Assembly (NCBI GenBank): GCA_014383605.1
Contig: JACNHM010000297.1
Span: forward strand, 1 to 18,723
Length of the DNA: 18,723 bases
Direction: 5' to 3'
Origin: Chloroflexota bacterium
GTDB lineage: Bacteria > Chloroflexota > Anaerolineae > UBA3071
Under the pieces are notes generated by a model. It made no database searches. It saw only the letters and a list, made by a program, of their open reading frames with translations, and was not told the DNA's origin. Below, in pieces: positions 5,898-12,185 of this stretch. Within the stretch, counting starts at the first letter, position 1. Every line of letters starts with the position of its first letter. The translations under genes were made by a program, and so were the position numbers.

Positions 5898-7274
5898 ATG
5901 TCTCGATCACCGTCCCCCGCCCTCTGCCTGCTGTGCCTCTTCCTGCTCGCGACACTGTTGGCAGCCTGCCAACTTCCCCCGGCCACACCCTCACCGGAGC
6001 CTGTTGTTCAGGTGGCAGACACACCTACAGCAGTTCCGCCGACGGACACGCCTACGGCAGAACCGCCCGCGCCGACGCCTACCCCCGTTCCGCCCACAGA
6101 CACTCCCACTCCAATACCGCCGACGGACACGCCGACGTCAATACCGCCCACCGACACGCCTACAGCCGTCCCGCCCACGGATACGCCGGAGCCCACGGCG
6201 ACGCCCGAGCCCGCCGCCCCACAAGCGGTTATCGGCGATTCCGGCCTCAACGTGCGCGGCGGCCCCGGCACCAACTACCCCGTGATCGCCACGGCTCCGC
6301 CCGGTGGCAGCTTCGCCATCGTGGTCAAGAACGGTGATGCCAGTTGGTGGCAGATCTGCTGCGTGGGCCCCGACGACAAAGAGGGCTGGGTCTTCGCCAG
6401 CCTGGTGACCGTCGAAGGCGCTACCTCAGGCATCGAGGTAGCGAAAGAGATCCCTGAACCACCGGCTGCGCCCGCTCCGCCGCCTGCTGGCGCGCCGCGG
6501 GGGGTCCTGGTCTACTCCGTGGCCAACATGGACGCCGAGAAATGGGAACTGTGGGAACACAACTTCGACAGCGGGCAGAGCAAGTTTCTGTTCGACTGGC
6601 GTACCGAAGTGGAGTTCTCGCCCGACTACCGGCAGTTCGCTTACTTCGCCTGGCCTGGAGACGTGAGCAACGACCAGGTCGGCATTTGGGCCATGAACGC
6701 CGACTACAGCGACGCGCATCTCATCATCCGCGGCGGCGCCTACCCCTCCTGGTCGCCCGACGGTGGCCGGTTGGTGGCCAATAGCGGAGCCGACATGTAC
6801 GTCTTCAACGCCGATGGCAGCGGGCTGCGCCGGGTGGGTCCCGGAGAATATCCGGCCTGGTCCCGCACCAGCAACTGGATCGCTCACCGCGCCTGTGTGG
6901 GGGGCGGATGCGGCATCTACCTGACCGATCCGGACAGCGGCGCCCAGCAACGGCTGACCACTGGCGGCAGCGATGGCCAGCCGGCCTGGAGCCCCGACGG
7001 CCAGCAGATCGCCTACATCTCGCAGGACGACGGCAACTTCGAGATCTATCGCGTCAACGCTGACGGCACCAAAAAGGTGCGCTTGACGGACAGCCCCACC
7101 AGCGACGGTCTGCCCATCTGGTCGCCCGACGGCCAGTGGATCGCCTTCCGCTCCGACCGCGACGGCACCTGGGCCATCTACGTCATGCGGTCTGACGGCT
7201 CCGATGTGCGCAAGGTCGTGGACGCGCCGGTGTTGCCCCTCTGGTTCTTCGAGAAGATGGGCTGGCGGCCCTGA
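5898..7274 (+). CDS. Lipoprotein with Thr/Pro linker, bacterial SH3 domain and TolB-like PD40 propeller
   Basis: 458 residues. A lipoprotein signal ends in LLAAC with lipidated C24. Residues 41-103 are a 9-residue repeat of the type DTPTAVPPT, a flexible wall- or surface-spanning linker. Residues ~110-175 (GLNVRGGPGTNYPVI ... GWVFASLVTVEG) form a bacterial SH3 domain, often glycan- or peptide-binding. Residues ~200-450 hold PD40/WD40-like blades marked by WSPDGGRLVA, WSPDGQQIAY and WSPDGQWIAF with 'IYVMRSDGSD' turns, as in TolB and related propellers. The protein is expected on the outer face of the membrane as a binding or scaffold protein. AGGAGGTG lies 5 bases before the ATG. It is divergent from Nudix-MATE and convergent with the AlkZ-like gene. 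No ligand can be named. Confidence 0.9.
   Translation: MSRSPSPALCLLCLFLLATLLAACQLPPATPSPEPVVQVADTPTAVPPTDTPTAEPPAPTPTPVPPTDTPTPIPPTDTPTSIPPTDTPTAVPPTDTPEPTATPEPAAPQAVIGDSGLNVRGGPGTNYPVIATAPPGGSFAIVVKNGDASWWQICCVGPDDKEGWVFASLVTVEGATSGIEVAKEIPEPPAAPAPPPAGAPRGVLVYSVANMDAEKWELWEHNFDSGQSKFLFDWRTEVEFSPDYRQFAYFAWPGDVSNDQVGIWAMNADYSDAHLIIRGGAYPSWSPDGGRLVANSGADMYVFNADGSGLRRVGPGEYPAWSRTSNWIAHRACVGGGCGIYLTDPDSGAQQRLTTGGSDGQPAWSPDGQQIAYISQDDGNFEIYRVNADGTKKVRLTDSPTSDGLPIWSPDGQWIAFRSDRDGTWAIYVMRSDGSDVRKVVDAPVLPLWFFEKMGWRP
6018..6206 (+). repeat. 27-base coding tandem repeat (9-residue DTPTxxPPT units)
   Basis: Residues 41-103 of the lipoprotein fall in a strict 9-residue phase: DTPTAVPPT, a double-length unit starting DTPTAEPPA, DTPTPIPPT, DTPTSIPPT, DTPTAVPPT, then a diverged unit. 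It is a low-complexity linker and a likely site of length variation by slippage. Confidence 0.85.
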
Positions 7275-7306
7275 GGGTCTGCTGCCATGCAACGTCTTGC
7301 CCTGTC

Positions 7307-8530
7307 CTATTGCAGGGCGCGGGTGAACGGCGTGTGGAAGAAGGCCGGGCTGATGGGATCGCCGCCGAGGAAAGCTTCCAGCCGTTGCGCCTCGCCGTCC
7401 AGCAAGGCGTGCTCCGCCGCGCTCACCGGCTCGAACCGGCCGTGGACGATGCGGCCATCTTCCTTGCGCTGGCCCCAAGCGCCCACCACGCCGCCGTTGG
7501 CCCAGACGGTGGGCAGGGCATTGCCGGAGCGGTCGAAGACTTTGTCGTAGTGCTCCTGGGCCAGGAAGCGGCGGCGGTCACGGTAACCCATGATGTAGGG
7601 ATCGAGGCTGGGCAGGAAGAAGACGTAGGGCGCATCCGGCGCGGCGAACTCACGCAGCCGCTGGGCGTCGTCGGCCAGCATCAGGTAGCCACCGCCCCAG
7701 CCCTCGATGGCCACTTCCACCAGTGAGGGCTGCGCAGCCTTCAAGGCCTTCTTTACGTCTCCCTTGGTGAAGACCGTCCACCACTGCACGTCGTCGAGCG
7801 TAGCCGGGCCGAAACCGTCCAGGTAACGGCGCACCAGCCAGGCCCGTGCCTCCTGCGGCGTGACGGACGCCAGATCCACGTCCGGCAGCCAGTCGGAGAA
7901 GGCGGCGTACTCGTGGAGGTTGCTGCGCCAGGTGCCGCGGGGCCGGGCGCGGATGATCAGCCCCTGCGCGGCCATGTCGTTCACCAACCGCGAGCCGATG
8001 CTGAACTCGCCTTCGTAGGGCTTGCCCACGTCGTGGCGGATCTTGGCCTTGAACTCCGGCACCTTCTTGCTGATCTCTTGCGCCGTACACGATCCTCTTT
8101 CGGCCAGCACGTCCAGCACGCGGCGGTGCAGGTCGTTCAGCAGGGCGTCCGCGTCCTCCTCCGGGCAAAGCCCCGCCAGCACGAGCAGTCCGGCGCCGCG
8201 GAACCGCGGTGGCGTGCGCTTCTCGACGTAAGCCTGGCAAGCCTGCACGAACAGGGACACCTCATCGCTGGGCACGGCGTGCATGGTCACCCGCATGCAG
8301 AGCACTTTGGCCAGCTCGCGCCGCTCGTAGAGGGCCTCCTCCAGCATGTCGTGCTGGAAAGCGTCCATCCGCGCCCAGCGGGAAAGGTAGGGCGACGTGG
8401 CGCTGGTGGCGTGCAGGGCCACGATGTCGCGGGTCACTTGCACCACGTCGGCGAGGCGGGAACCGGGCAACAGGTGCTGTTTGTGGGCCAGGTAGCCGTT
8501 GACCTGGGAGACATCGAAGGTCTCCGTCAC
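7307..8530 (-). CDS. Winged-helix protein of the HTH_42 / YcaQ-AlkZ family
   Basis: 407 residues, within the usual 350-410 of this family. The N-terminal signature IVALHATSATSPYLSRWARM (36-55) matches the conserved 'LHATDPxTxYLSxxAR' of HTH_42 proteins (PF06224). Later family-like stretches are the LVNDMAAQGLI winged-helix region, TVFTKGDVKKAL, and the C-terminal LPSLDPYIMGYRDR. Known members are AlkZ and YcaQ, DNA glycosylases that remove bulky alkylated bases or unhook interstrand cross-links, some of them self-resistance proteins of genotoxin producers. The catalytic glutamine motif of AlkZ could not be placed with confidence, so glycosylase activity is inferred. The GTG start overlaps the DUF3795 stop (GTGA), indicating translational coupling. 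Confidence 0.82.
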   Translation of the reverse strand: MTETFDVSQVNGYLAHKQHLLPGSRLADVVQVTRDIVALHATSATSPYLSRWARMDAFQHDMLEEALYERRELAKVLCMRVTMHAVPSDEVSLFVQACQAYVEKRTPPRFRGAGLLVLAGLCPEEDADALLNDLHRRVLDVLAERGSCTAQEISKKVPEFKAKIRHDVGKPYEGEFSIGSRLVNDMAAQGLIIRARPRGTWRSNLHEYAAFSDWLPDVDLASVTPQEARAWLVRRYLDGFGPATLDDVQWWTVFTKGDVKKALKAAQPSLVEVAIEGWGGGYLMLADDAQRLREFAAPDAPYVFFLPSLDPYIMGYRDRRRFLAQEHYDKVFDRSGNALPTVWANGGVVGAWGQRKEDGRIVHGRFEPVSAAEHALLDGEAQRLEAFLGGDPISPAFFHTPFTRALQ

Positions 8531-9102
8531 TTTTTCTTCCTCAGCTTCAGATCAATGCCCGCTTGCGCGGCCAGGTCTTGAATAACACCTCTCATGGCTT
8601 TCGCCTTGGCTTTCAGATCCGAGCCGTCCACCCGCCCGCTGGACAGCCTCTGCTCCATCTCGCCGATGGCCTGGTGGATGAGGTCGGGAGGCATCAGGGC
8701 GCCGGCGGCGCAGTAGAAGCTCATGGATCGGCCCTCGTTGTAGCCCGCCAGCAAGTGCTCCACCAGCAGCCGCCGTTCCCGCTGTTCCTCCAGAAAGGTC
8801 TCCAGTCCTGCTTCCCTGATCCGCTCCAGATTGGGCAGGGCCGGCTGATGGCTGATGAAGCTGTCCAGCCCCTGCTCCACGCCCAGCACTCGGATCAGCC
8901 TCTCGCAGGGATAGTCGGCGCACTCGGCGCAGGTGTGATGTCCGCGCTTGCTGACGCAGCAGCGGTAGACGCTGCAGTAGTCGTGCTGCTCGCCCAGGTG
9001 GCAACTGAGGCAGCGGCTGGGCGCTTGCGACTGGTAGCGAGGGCACAGCCCGCAGTACAGGCCGCAGCACCCGGCAAGATACTGTTCTTCCTGTAGATTC
9101 AT
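8527..9102 (-). CDS. DUF3795 cysteine-rich protein
   Basis: 191 residues from the ATG at 9102; AGGAG lies 8 bases upstream. The N-terminal half is cysteine-dense: AGCCGLYCGLCPRY, SRCLSCHLGE, YCSVYRCC, HTCAECADYPCERL. This spacing is typical of DUF3795 (PF12675), small proteins presumed to bind Zn or an Fe-S cluster and of unknown function. The C-terminal half is helical and charged and ends in a Lys-rich tail LRKKK. The open frame continues to 9177, but the extra residues come from the hairpin array and are not domain-like. Its stop overlaps the start of the AlkZ-like gene, so the two are made together. Confidence 0.83.
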   Translation of the reverse strand: MNLQEEQYLAGCCGLYCGLCPRYQSQAPSRCLSCHLGEQHDYCSVYRCCVSKRGHHTCAECADYPCERLIRVLGVEQGLDSFISHQPALPNLERIREAGLETFLEEQRERRLLVEHLLAGYNEGRSMSFYCAAGALMPPDLIHQAIGEMEQRLSSGRVDGSDLKAKAKAMRGVIQDLAAQAGIDLKLRKKK

Positions 9103-9140
9103 CTCCTCATCTCCTGCCAACGTCCTGCCAACGTGGTCAG

Positions 9141-9267
9141 CTAGCCGCATTCTGGCTAGAGGTGCCCCGATGCTCAAGCATCGGGCTGAAAGAGCAAAGC
9201 CCGCTGAAGCGGGCTCAGGGTGCTTTAGCGCCCTTCGTCCTCTCAGCCTGGACGTTCACGTCCAGGC
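9141..9267. repeat. Array of short palindromes with TNNA tetraloops
   Basis: Four hairpins in 102 bases share a four-base TNNA loop: 9166-9185 (CCCGATGC-TCAA-GCATCGGG), 9198-9215 (AGCCCGC-TGAA-GCGGGCT), 9217-9234 (AGGGTGC-TTTA-GCGCCCT, one T-G wobble) and 9246-9267 (9-bp stem, TTCA loop). A fifth, different hairpin CTAGCC/GGCTAG lies at 9141-9159. The array sits between the DUF3795 start and the metallophosphoesterase stop, both on the minus strand. Confidence 0.75.
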
Positions 9268-9273
9268 CACTCT

Positions 9274-9918
9274 TCAGCCAGGGATAGGGAGCACCTCGGC
9301 CTGGATCGTGCCTTCCACGACAGTCAATAATCCCAGCGGCGGCGGCCCCGTCACCACTGTCGGGTTTTTCGCCGCCCGACGGAGCCAACGCCGCAGAAAG
9401 ACGCGCCGAATAAACGGTGGATCTTCGGACAACTGCGCTTGGGCATGTTCCGGTGTAAGGTGATAGACCGCCCCTGGGCAAAAAAGCAGCACACCATCAT
9501 GCCAGGCCAGGTAGGGCCGGTGAAAATGGCCGAAAACGATCACCTCCACCTGGCTGAAGGCTCGCAACACTTGTCGTTGAAAGCCACCCCACCAGAAGCG
9601 ACGACCGGCGAACAACTCGTTTGAAAGTATGCTGGGCAACTCTCGCCACACTGGTCGCCGACCGTGAATAAGACCAATTCGTGCTCCGCCGATCTCAACG
9701 ACAGTCTTTACAGGCAGGTCGAGGGCATCGTGATCACCCTTGACAGCCACCACGGGAGCAAGCAACTTCAACTCGTCCAACACCTCTGCCCCGGTGACGT
9801 CGCCGGCGTGCAGGATCAGATCCACATCCTGGAAGAGATGCACAATCCCCTTGGGCAGCACAGCCAAGAGCTCGGGTATGTGCGTGTCAGCAATCACCCC
9901 TATCCTGCAAGCGGCCAC
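9274..9918 (-). CDS. Calcineurin-like metallophosphoesterase (YfcE/MJ0936 type)
   Basis: 214 residues. Metal-site motifs appear in family order: GVIADTH (D11, H13), LILHAGDVTG (D40), VKGDHDALD (D62-H63), GLIHG (H85) and VFGHFHRP (H131, H133). This is the di-metal phosphodiesterase/phosphatase core of the YfcE/MJ0936 group. The third motif normally reads GN(H/C)D; here Asn is Asp (GDHD), a conservative change at a metal ligand. The tail after residue ~165 (LRRWLRRAAKNPTVV ...) extends past the usual compact fold. The GTG start lies 2 bases after the stop of a 17-codon scrap of the truncated radical SAM gene, so they were once an operon. The substrate is unknown. Confidence 0.88.
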   Translation of the reverse strand: MAACRIGVIADTHIPELLAVLPKGIVHLFQDVDLILHAGDVTGAEVLDELKLLAPVVAVKGDHDALDLPVKTVVEIGGARIGLIHGRRPVWRELPSILSNELFAGRRFWWGGFQRQVLRAFSQVEVIVFGHFHRPYLAWHDGVLLFCPGAVYHLTPEHAQAQLSEDPPFIRRVFLRRWLRRAAKNPTVVTGPPPLGLLTVVEGTIQAEVLPIPG

Positions 9919-9920
9919 CT

Positions 9921-10171
9921 TTACTCTCCCCAGGCCAGGCCATGCTTCTCGGCGAGCCTTTGCGCCCTGGCCATCAGCGGTTCGTGGTGTTGACCTTGAC
10001 GTCCACGAAGGTGCCCCAATCCTCCTTGTGGCCGGTGAAGCGCTTCATGAATCTGGCGTAGCAGTAAACGCAGCCGTGCCCGCAGCCGACGTAGGGGTTG
10101 AGGGCGTAGTCAACGACCTCGATGCCCGATTTGGTGAGGATGGATTTGCACTCGACTTCCCTGACGATCAT
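9921..10171 (-). pseudogene. Truncated radical SAM gene, spore-photoproduct-lyase-like
   Basis: From the ATG at 10171, 65 residues read MIVREVECKSILTKSG ... NPYVGCGHGCVYCYAR ... FVDVKVNTTNR, then TGA at 9974-9976. C30, C34 and C37 form the CxxxCxxC [4Fe-4S] motif with the 'GCxHGCxYCYAR' context of SPL/Rv2578c-like radical SAM proteins. Family members run to about 250-350 residues, and the barrel is missing here. Directly after the stop (overlap TGATG) a second piece reads MARAQRLAEKHGLAWGE, which looks like the original extreme C-terminus. An internal deletion of about 200 codons would explain both. The start overlaps the stop of the toroid remnant (ATGA). Confidence 0.7.
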
Positions 10172-10260
10172 GATATTCTCTTCAGCACCCGCAGCGCCAG
10201 GAAGGTCAGCCAGGGCGAGGGGGTCTTCTTGTCGGCAAAAGACGAGCCCTTCCAGGCGTG
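10168..10260 (-). pseudogene. 3' remnant of a second alpha/alpha-toroid protein gene
   Basis: The last 30 codons read HAWKGSSFADKKTPSPWLTF then LALRVLKRIS, matching the C-terminus of the intact toroid protein (RAWKDWSFADKKTPSPWLTF). At DNA level 10197-10258 matches 11217-11278 at 56 of 62 positions, with a 29-base identical run. Upstream of 10260 the similarity ends. The remnant's TGA overlaps the radical SAM start as ATGA. Confidence 0.85.
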
Positions 10261-10322
10261 AGCTGATCACAATGCGAGGAAACAGGCGAGGAGGCGAGAG
10301 AGCAAGATACAGCACAAGCCAG

Positions 10323-10673
10323 TTACAGAAACCAGACCTGGTTCTTGATCTTGTCGGCTTGGTGCTGCCGCAGGAACGTTTCCACCTGTAGCAGGAGTTC
10401 ACCGCGGGGGAGTTGGGCGATCACCAAGATGCCGTAATGCGCTTTGTTCGCCCAGTAGTATTCGGCGACGAGCGGGATGTAATGCCGCTGGTTATGGGTG
10501 AGAATGGCCCGTTGCTGTCCGATGGCGAAGGCCATCTGCTCCCGGTCCTCCAGGCCACCCCGAGCTACCTCATAGACATGAACGGCGTCAAAGCCCCTGT
10601 CTCGCAAAGCGGCTGCCAGACCGAGCCACACGTCCTCGTCAATGAACAACCGGATGGGCCCGCCTTCAGCCAT
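10323..10673 (-). CDS. DUF5615 PIN-like protein, putative toxin
   Basis: 116 residues. The N-terminal IRLFIDEDVWLGLAAALRDR carries the acidic D12-E13-D14 of DUF5615/Mut7-C-like PIN-related domains. GLEDREQMAFAI and ILTHNQRHYIPL follow, in the place of the usual 'LTxDxxF', and GILVIAQ closes the core. Such proteins are presumed RNases and are commonly encoded beside DUF433 antitoxins. Here the start lies 3 bases after the DUF433 stop, as expected for such a pair. Toxicity is inferred from family and context only. Confidence 0.78.
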   Translation of the reverse strand: MAEGGPIRLFIDEDVWLGLAAALRDRGFDAVHVYEVARGGLEDREQMAFAIGQQRAILTHNQRHYIPLVAEYYWANKAHYGILVIAQLPRGELLLQVETFLRQHQADKIKNQVWFL

Positions 10674-10676
10674 TGG

Positions 10677-11105
10677 TCAGGACTCCGCTGTTCCCACCAA
10701 TGTCTGATAGGCTTCCTCGCCCACCATTTCCCTGAGCCGCGCCTGCCAGATCTCCTCCGTGTCTTCAGAGATCTCGGTCTCTACCGCTTCCTGGTGCTCG
10801 AAGTAGTAGGCCAGCGCACTGTGAACCTGAGCTGGCGTCAAGTGGGGCAGGATCTCCGTGGCAATGGTTTGAACATCGTACCCCATCTGCACATGGCGCA
10901 CGATGGTGGCAACGCTCGTCCGAGTGCCAGCCATGACGGCGTATTCCCCCCAGCGATCATGCTTGACCTGCACGTGTGGATAGGCCGGGAAATGTTCCCA
11001 TAAAATGGTCTCGACCACGCGCTCGGGCGGTTGATTGGTCTGACGAGCCAAGTGAAGGACACGTTTGTACAATGGCTCGGGTAAAAGGATTGTATTTACG
11101 CTCAT
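10677..11105 (-). CDS. DUF433 protein with N-terminal RHH-like segment, putative antitoxin
   Basis: 142 residues from the ATG at 11105. That start is chosen because the promoter's predicted transcription start near 11136 excludes the upstream ATGs of the longer frame. Residues 1-45 (MSVNTILLPEPLYKRVLHLA ...) look like a ribbon-helix-helix DNA-binding segment. DUF433 (PF04255) follows: VMAGTRTSVATIVRHVQMGY and LPHLTPAQVHSALAYYFEH. The C-terminal 35 residues are acidic (EAVETEISEDTEEIW) and may wrap the toxin. The protein probably represses its own promoter and neutralises the DUF5615 partner downstream. The module is bracketed by copies of the toroid 3' end. Confidence 0.8.
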   Translation of the reverse strand: MSVNTILLPEPLYKRVLHLARQTNQPPERVVETILWEHFPAYPHVQVKHDRWGEYAVMAGTRTSVATIVRHVQMGYDVQTIATEILPHLTPAQVHSALAYYFEHQEAVETEISEDTEEIWQARLREMVGEEAYQTLVGTAES

Positions 11106-11142
11106 ATCCTTGGCCTCTCTCAATGCACAGGGTCTGTTCGCC

Positions 11143-11171
11143 ATTATAACACTGACCGGTGGAATGGTCAA
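11143..11171 (-). promoter_or_regulatory. Strong promoter of the DUF433/DUF5615 pair
   Basis: On the minus strand TTGACC (11171-11166), 17-base spacer, TATAAT (11148-11143), 8 bases past the toroid stop. The predicted start near 11136 leaves a 31-base leader. The module therefore has its own expression, independent of the AlkC-toroid operon. Confidence 0.65.
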
Positions 11172-11178
11172 CTGTGCC

Positions 11179-12159
11179 TCAAGCTATCTGTTCCATCCTC
11201 CTTCGCACACGTTGCACCAGAAAGGTGAGCCAGGGCGAGGGGGTCTTCTTGTCGGCGAAGGACCAGTCCTTCCAGGCGCGGTACATCGAACCGGCCGTGT
11301 AGCGACCCTCTTCGTCTGATTGGGCGGTGATCGTCTCCACCATCTGCTGAAAGCGGGGATCACCGTGGACGAAGGGGAAGCGGCTGAGCACGTCGGCCAC
11401 GTGCAGGATGTCGTACCAGACGAAGGGGTACTTGAGCTTGCGGAAGTCGGTGCCTATGCCGAACAGGTACATCTTGCGCTCGCTCTGGTGCTCCCAGTGC
11501 CCCAGCAGCATCTCGGCGCCAGTGCGCGTGGCGAGGCTATCCAGCAACTCCGGCACACGCGCCAGCGCCTTGAGCGCGTAGACGTTGGCGATGGGACAGG
11601 GATCAGCCTGGCGGCCCGGCCCCCGGAACTTGCCGATTTCCGGCCCGCCGACGCACCGCCAGCCGTTTTCATCTACCAGGCCGACCAGGTGCTCCACCGC
11701 CCGCGGCACGCGGGAGTCGTCGCCCAGCCCCATGGCCAGCAGCGCGTAGAGCAGCGTGGGGGCGTCGCATAAGATCCACGTCCACGTATCCTCGCCGCTG
11801 CCGCCGTAGCGCGGGGCGATGTTCAACACACTCTGGAAAGCCCCTTCAGGAGACTGGTGGGCCAGCACCGCCTCGATCCCCGGACGCATGCCCGGATCGC
11901 CGGCGCGCAGGCCGAAGTCGGCCAGAGTGCTGAAGGCGTAGATGGGGTGGCCGGCATCGTTGTGCCGCTTGAGAGGCCGGTCGCCCCAGGTGGTCATCTC
12001 ACCGATCTTCGCCTGCACCCGGGGGTGCGCCAGCATCTCAGCGCGGGCGGCCTGCACCTCGGGGTCGTCCTCGGGCCGGTCGAGCAGGTCCACCAGCGTG
12101 CGGTAGCGGGTCCAGGGTTCGTTCGATTCCAGTAACCACTGGAGCGGTTCAATTTCCAT
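11179..12159 (-). CDS. Alpha/alpha-toroid protein (prenyltransferase/squalene-cyclase repeat-like)
   Basis: 326 residues, rich in paired helices. Toroid-like pieces include HPIYAFSTLADFGLRAGD, EAVLAHQSPEGAFQSVLN, AVEHLVGLVDENGWRCVG and ANVYALKALARVPEL. The 'Q.peGaF' and 'dENGWR' turns resemble the QW-type repeats of terpene cyclase/prenyltransferase toroids. No DxDD or zinc motif for catalysis is seen, so a binding or scaffold role is as likely as an enzyme. GAGGAG lies 4 bases before the ATG. It starts 26 bases after the AlkC stop, indicating one operon. Its last ~30 codons are duplicated about 1 kb downstream next to a truncated radical SAM gene, suggesting that toroid and radical SAM genes are normal neighbours. 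Confidence 0.7.
   Translation of the reverse strand: MEIEPLQWLLESNEPWTRYRTLVDLLDRPEDDPEVQAARAEMLAHPRVQAKIGEMTTWGDRPLKRHNDAGHPIYAFSTLADFGLRAGDPGMRPGIEAVLAHQSPEGAFQSVLNIAPRYGGSGEDTWTWILCDAPTLLYALLAMGLGDDSRVPRAVEHLVGLVDENGWRCVGGPEIGKFRGPGRQADPCPIANVYALKALARVPELLDSLATRTGAEMLLGHWEHQSERKMYLFGIGTDFRKLKYPFVWYDILHVADVLSRFPFVHGDPRFQQMVETITAQSDEEGRYTAGSMYRAWKDWSFADKKTPSPWLTFLVQRVRRRMEQIA
11217..11278. repeat. Direct repeat, copy within intact toroid gene
   Basis: This 62-base copy is in the intact toroid 3' end and matches 10197-10258 at 56 of 62 bases in the same orientation. The two copies flank the DUF433/DUF5615 pair and its promoter. Confidence 0.9.
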
Positions 12160-12185
12160 GGCACTCCTCGTTTCGGCTGATCGTC

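Noticed and set aside
6018..6206. Mobile repeat element
   Set aside because: The 27-base periodicity simply encodes the 9-residue Thr/Pro linker of the lipoprotein.
6426..7478. 350-codon minus-strand frame opposite the SH3/TolB-like lipoprotein
   Set aside because: Shadow frame; the plus strand has a lipobox, SH3 domain and PD40 blades.
9141..9267. CRISPR array
   Set aside because: The hairpin stems differ in sequence and spacing; there are no identical repeats with unique spacers.
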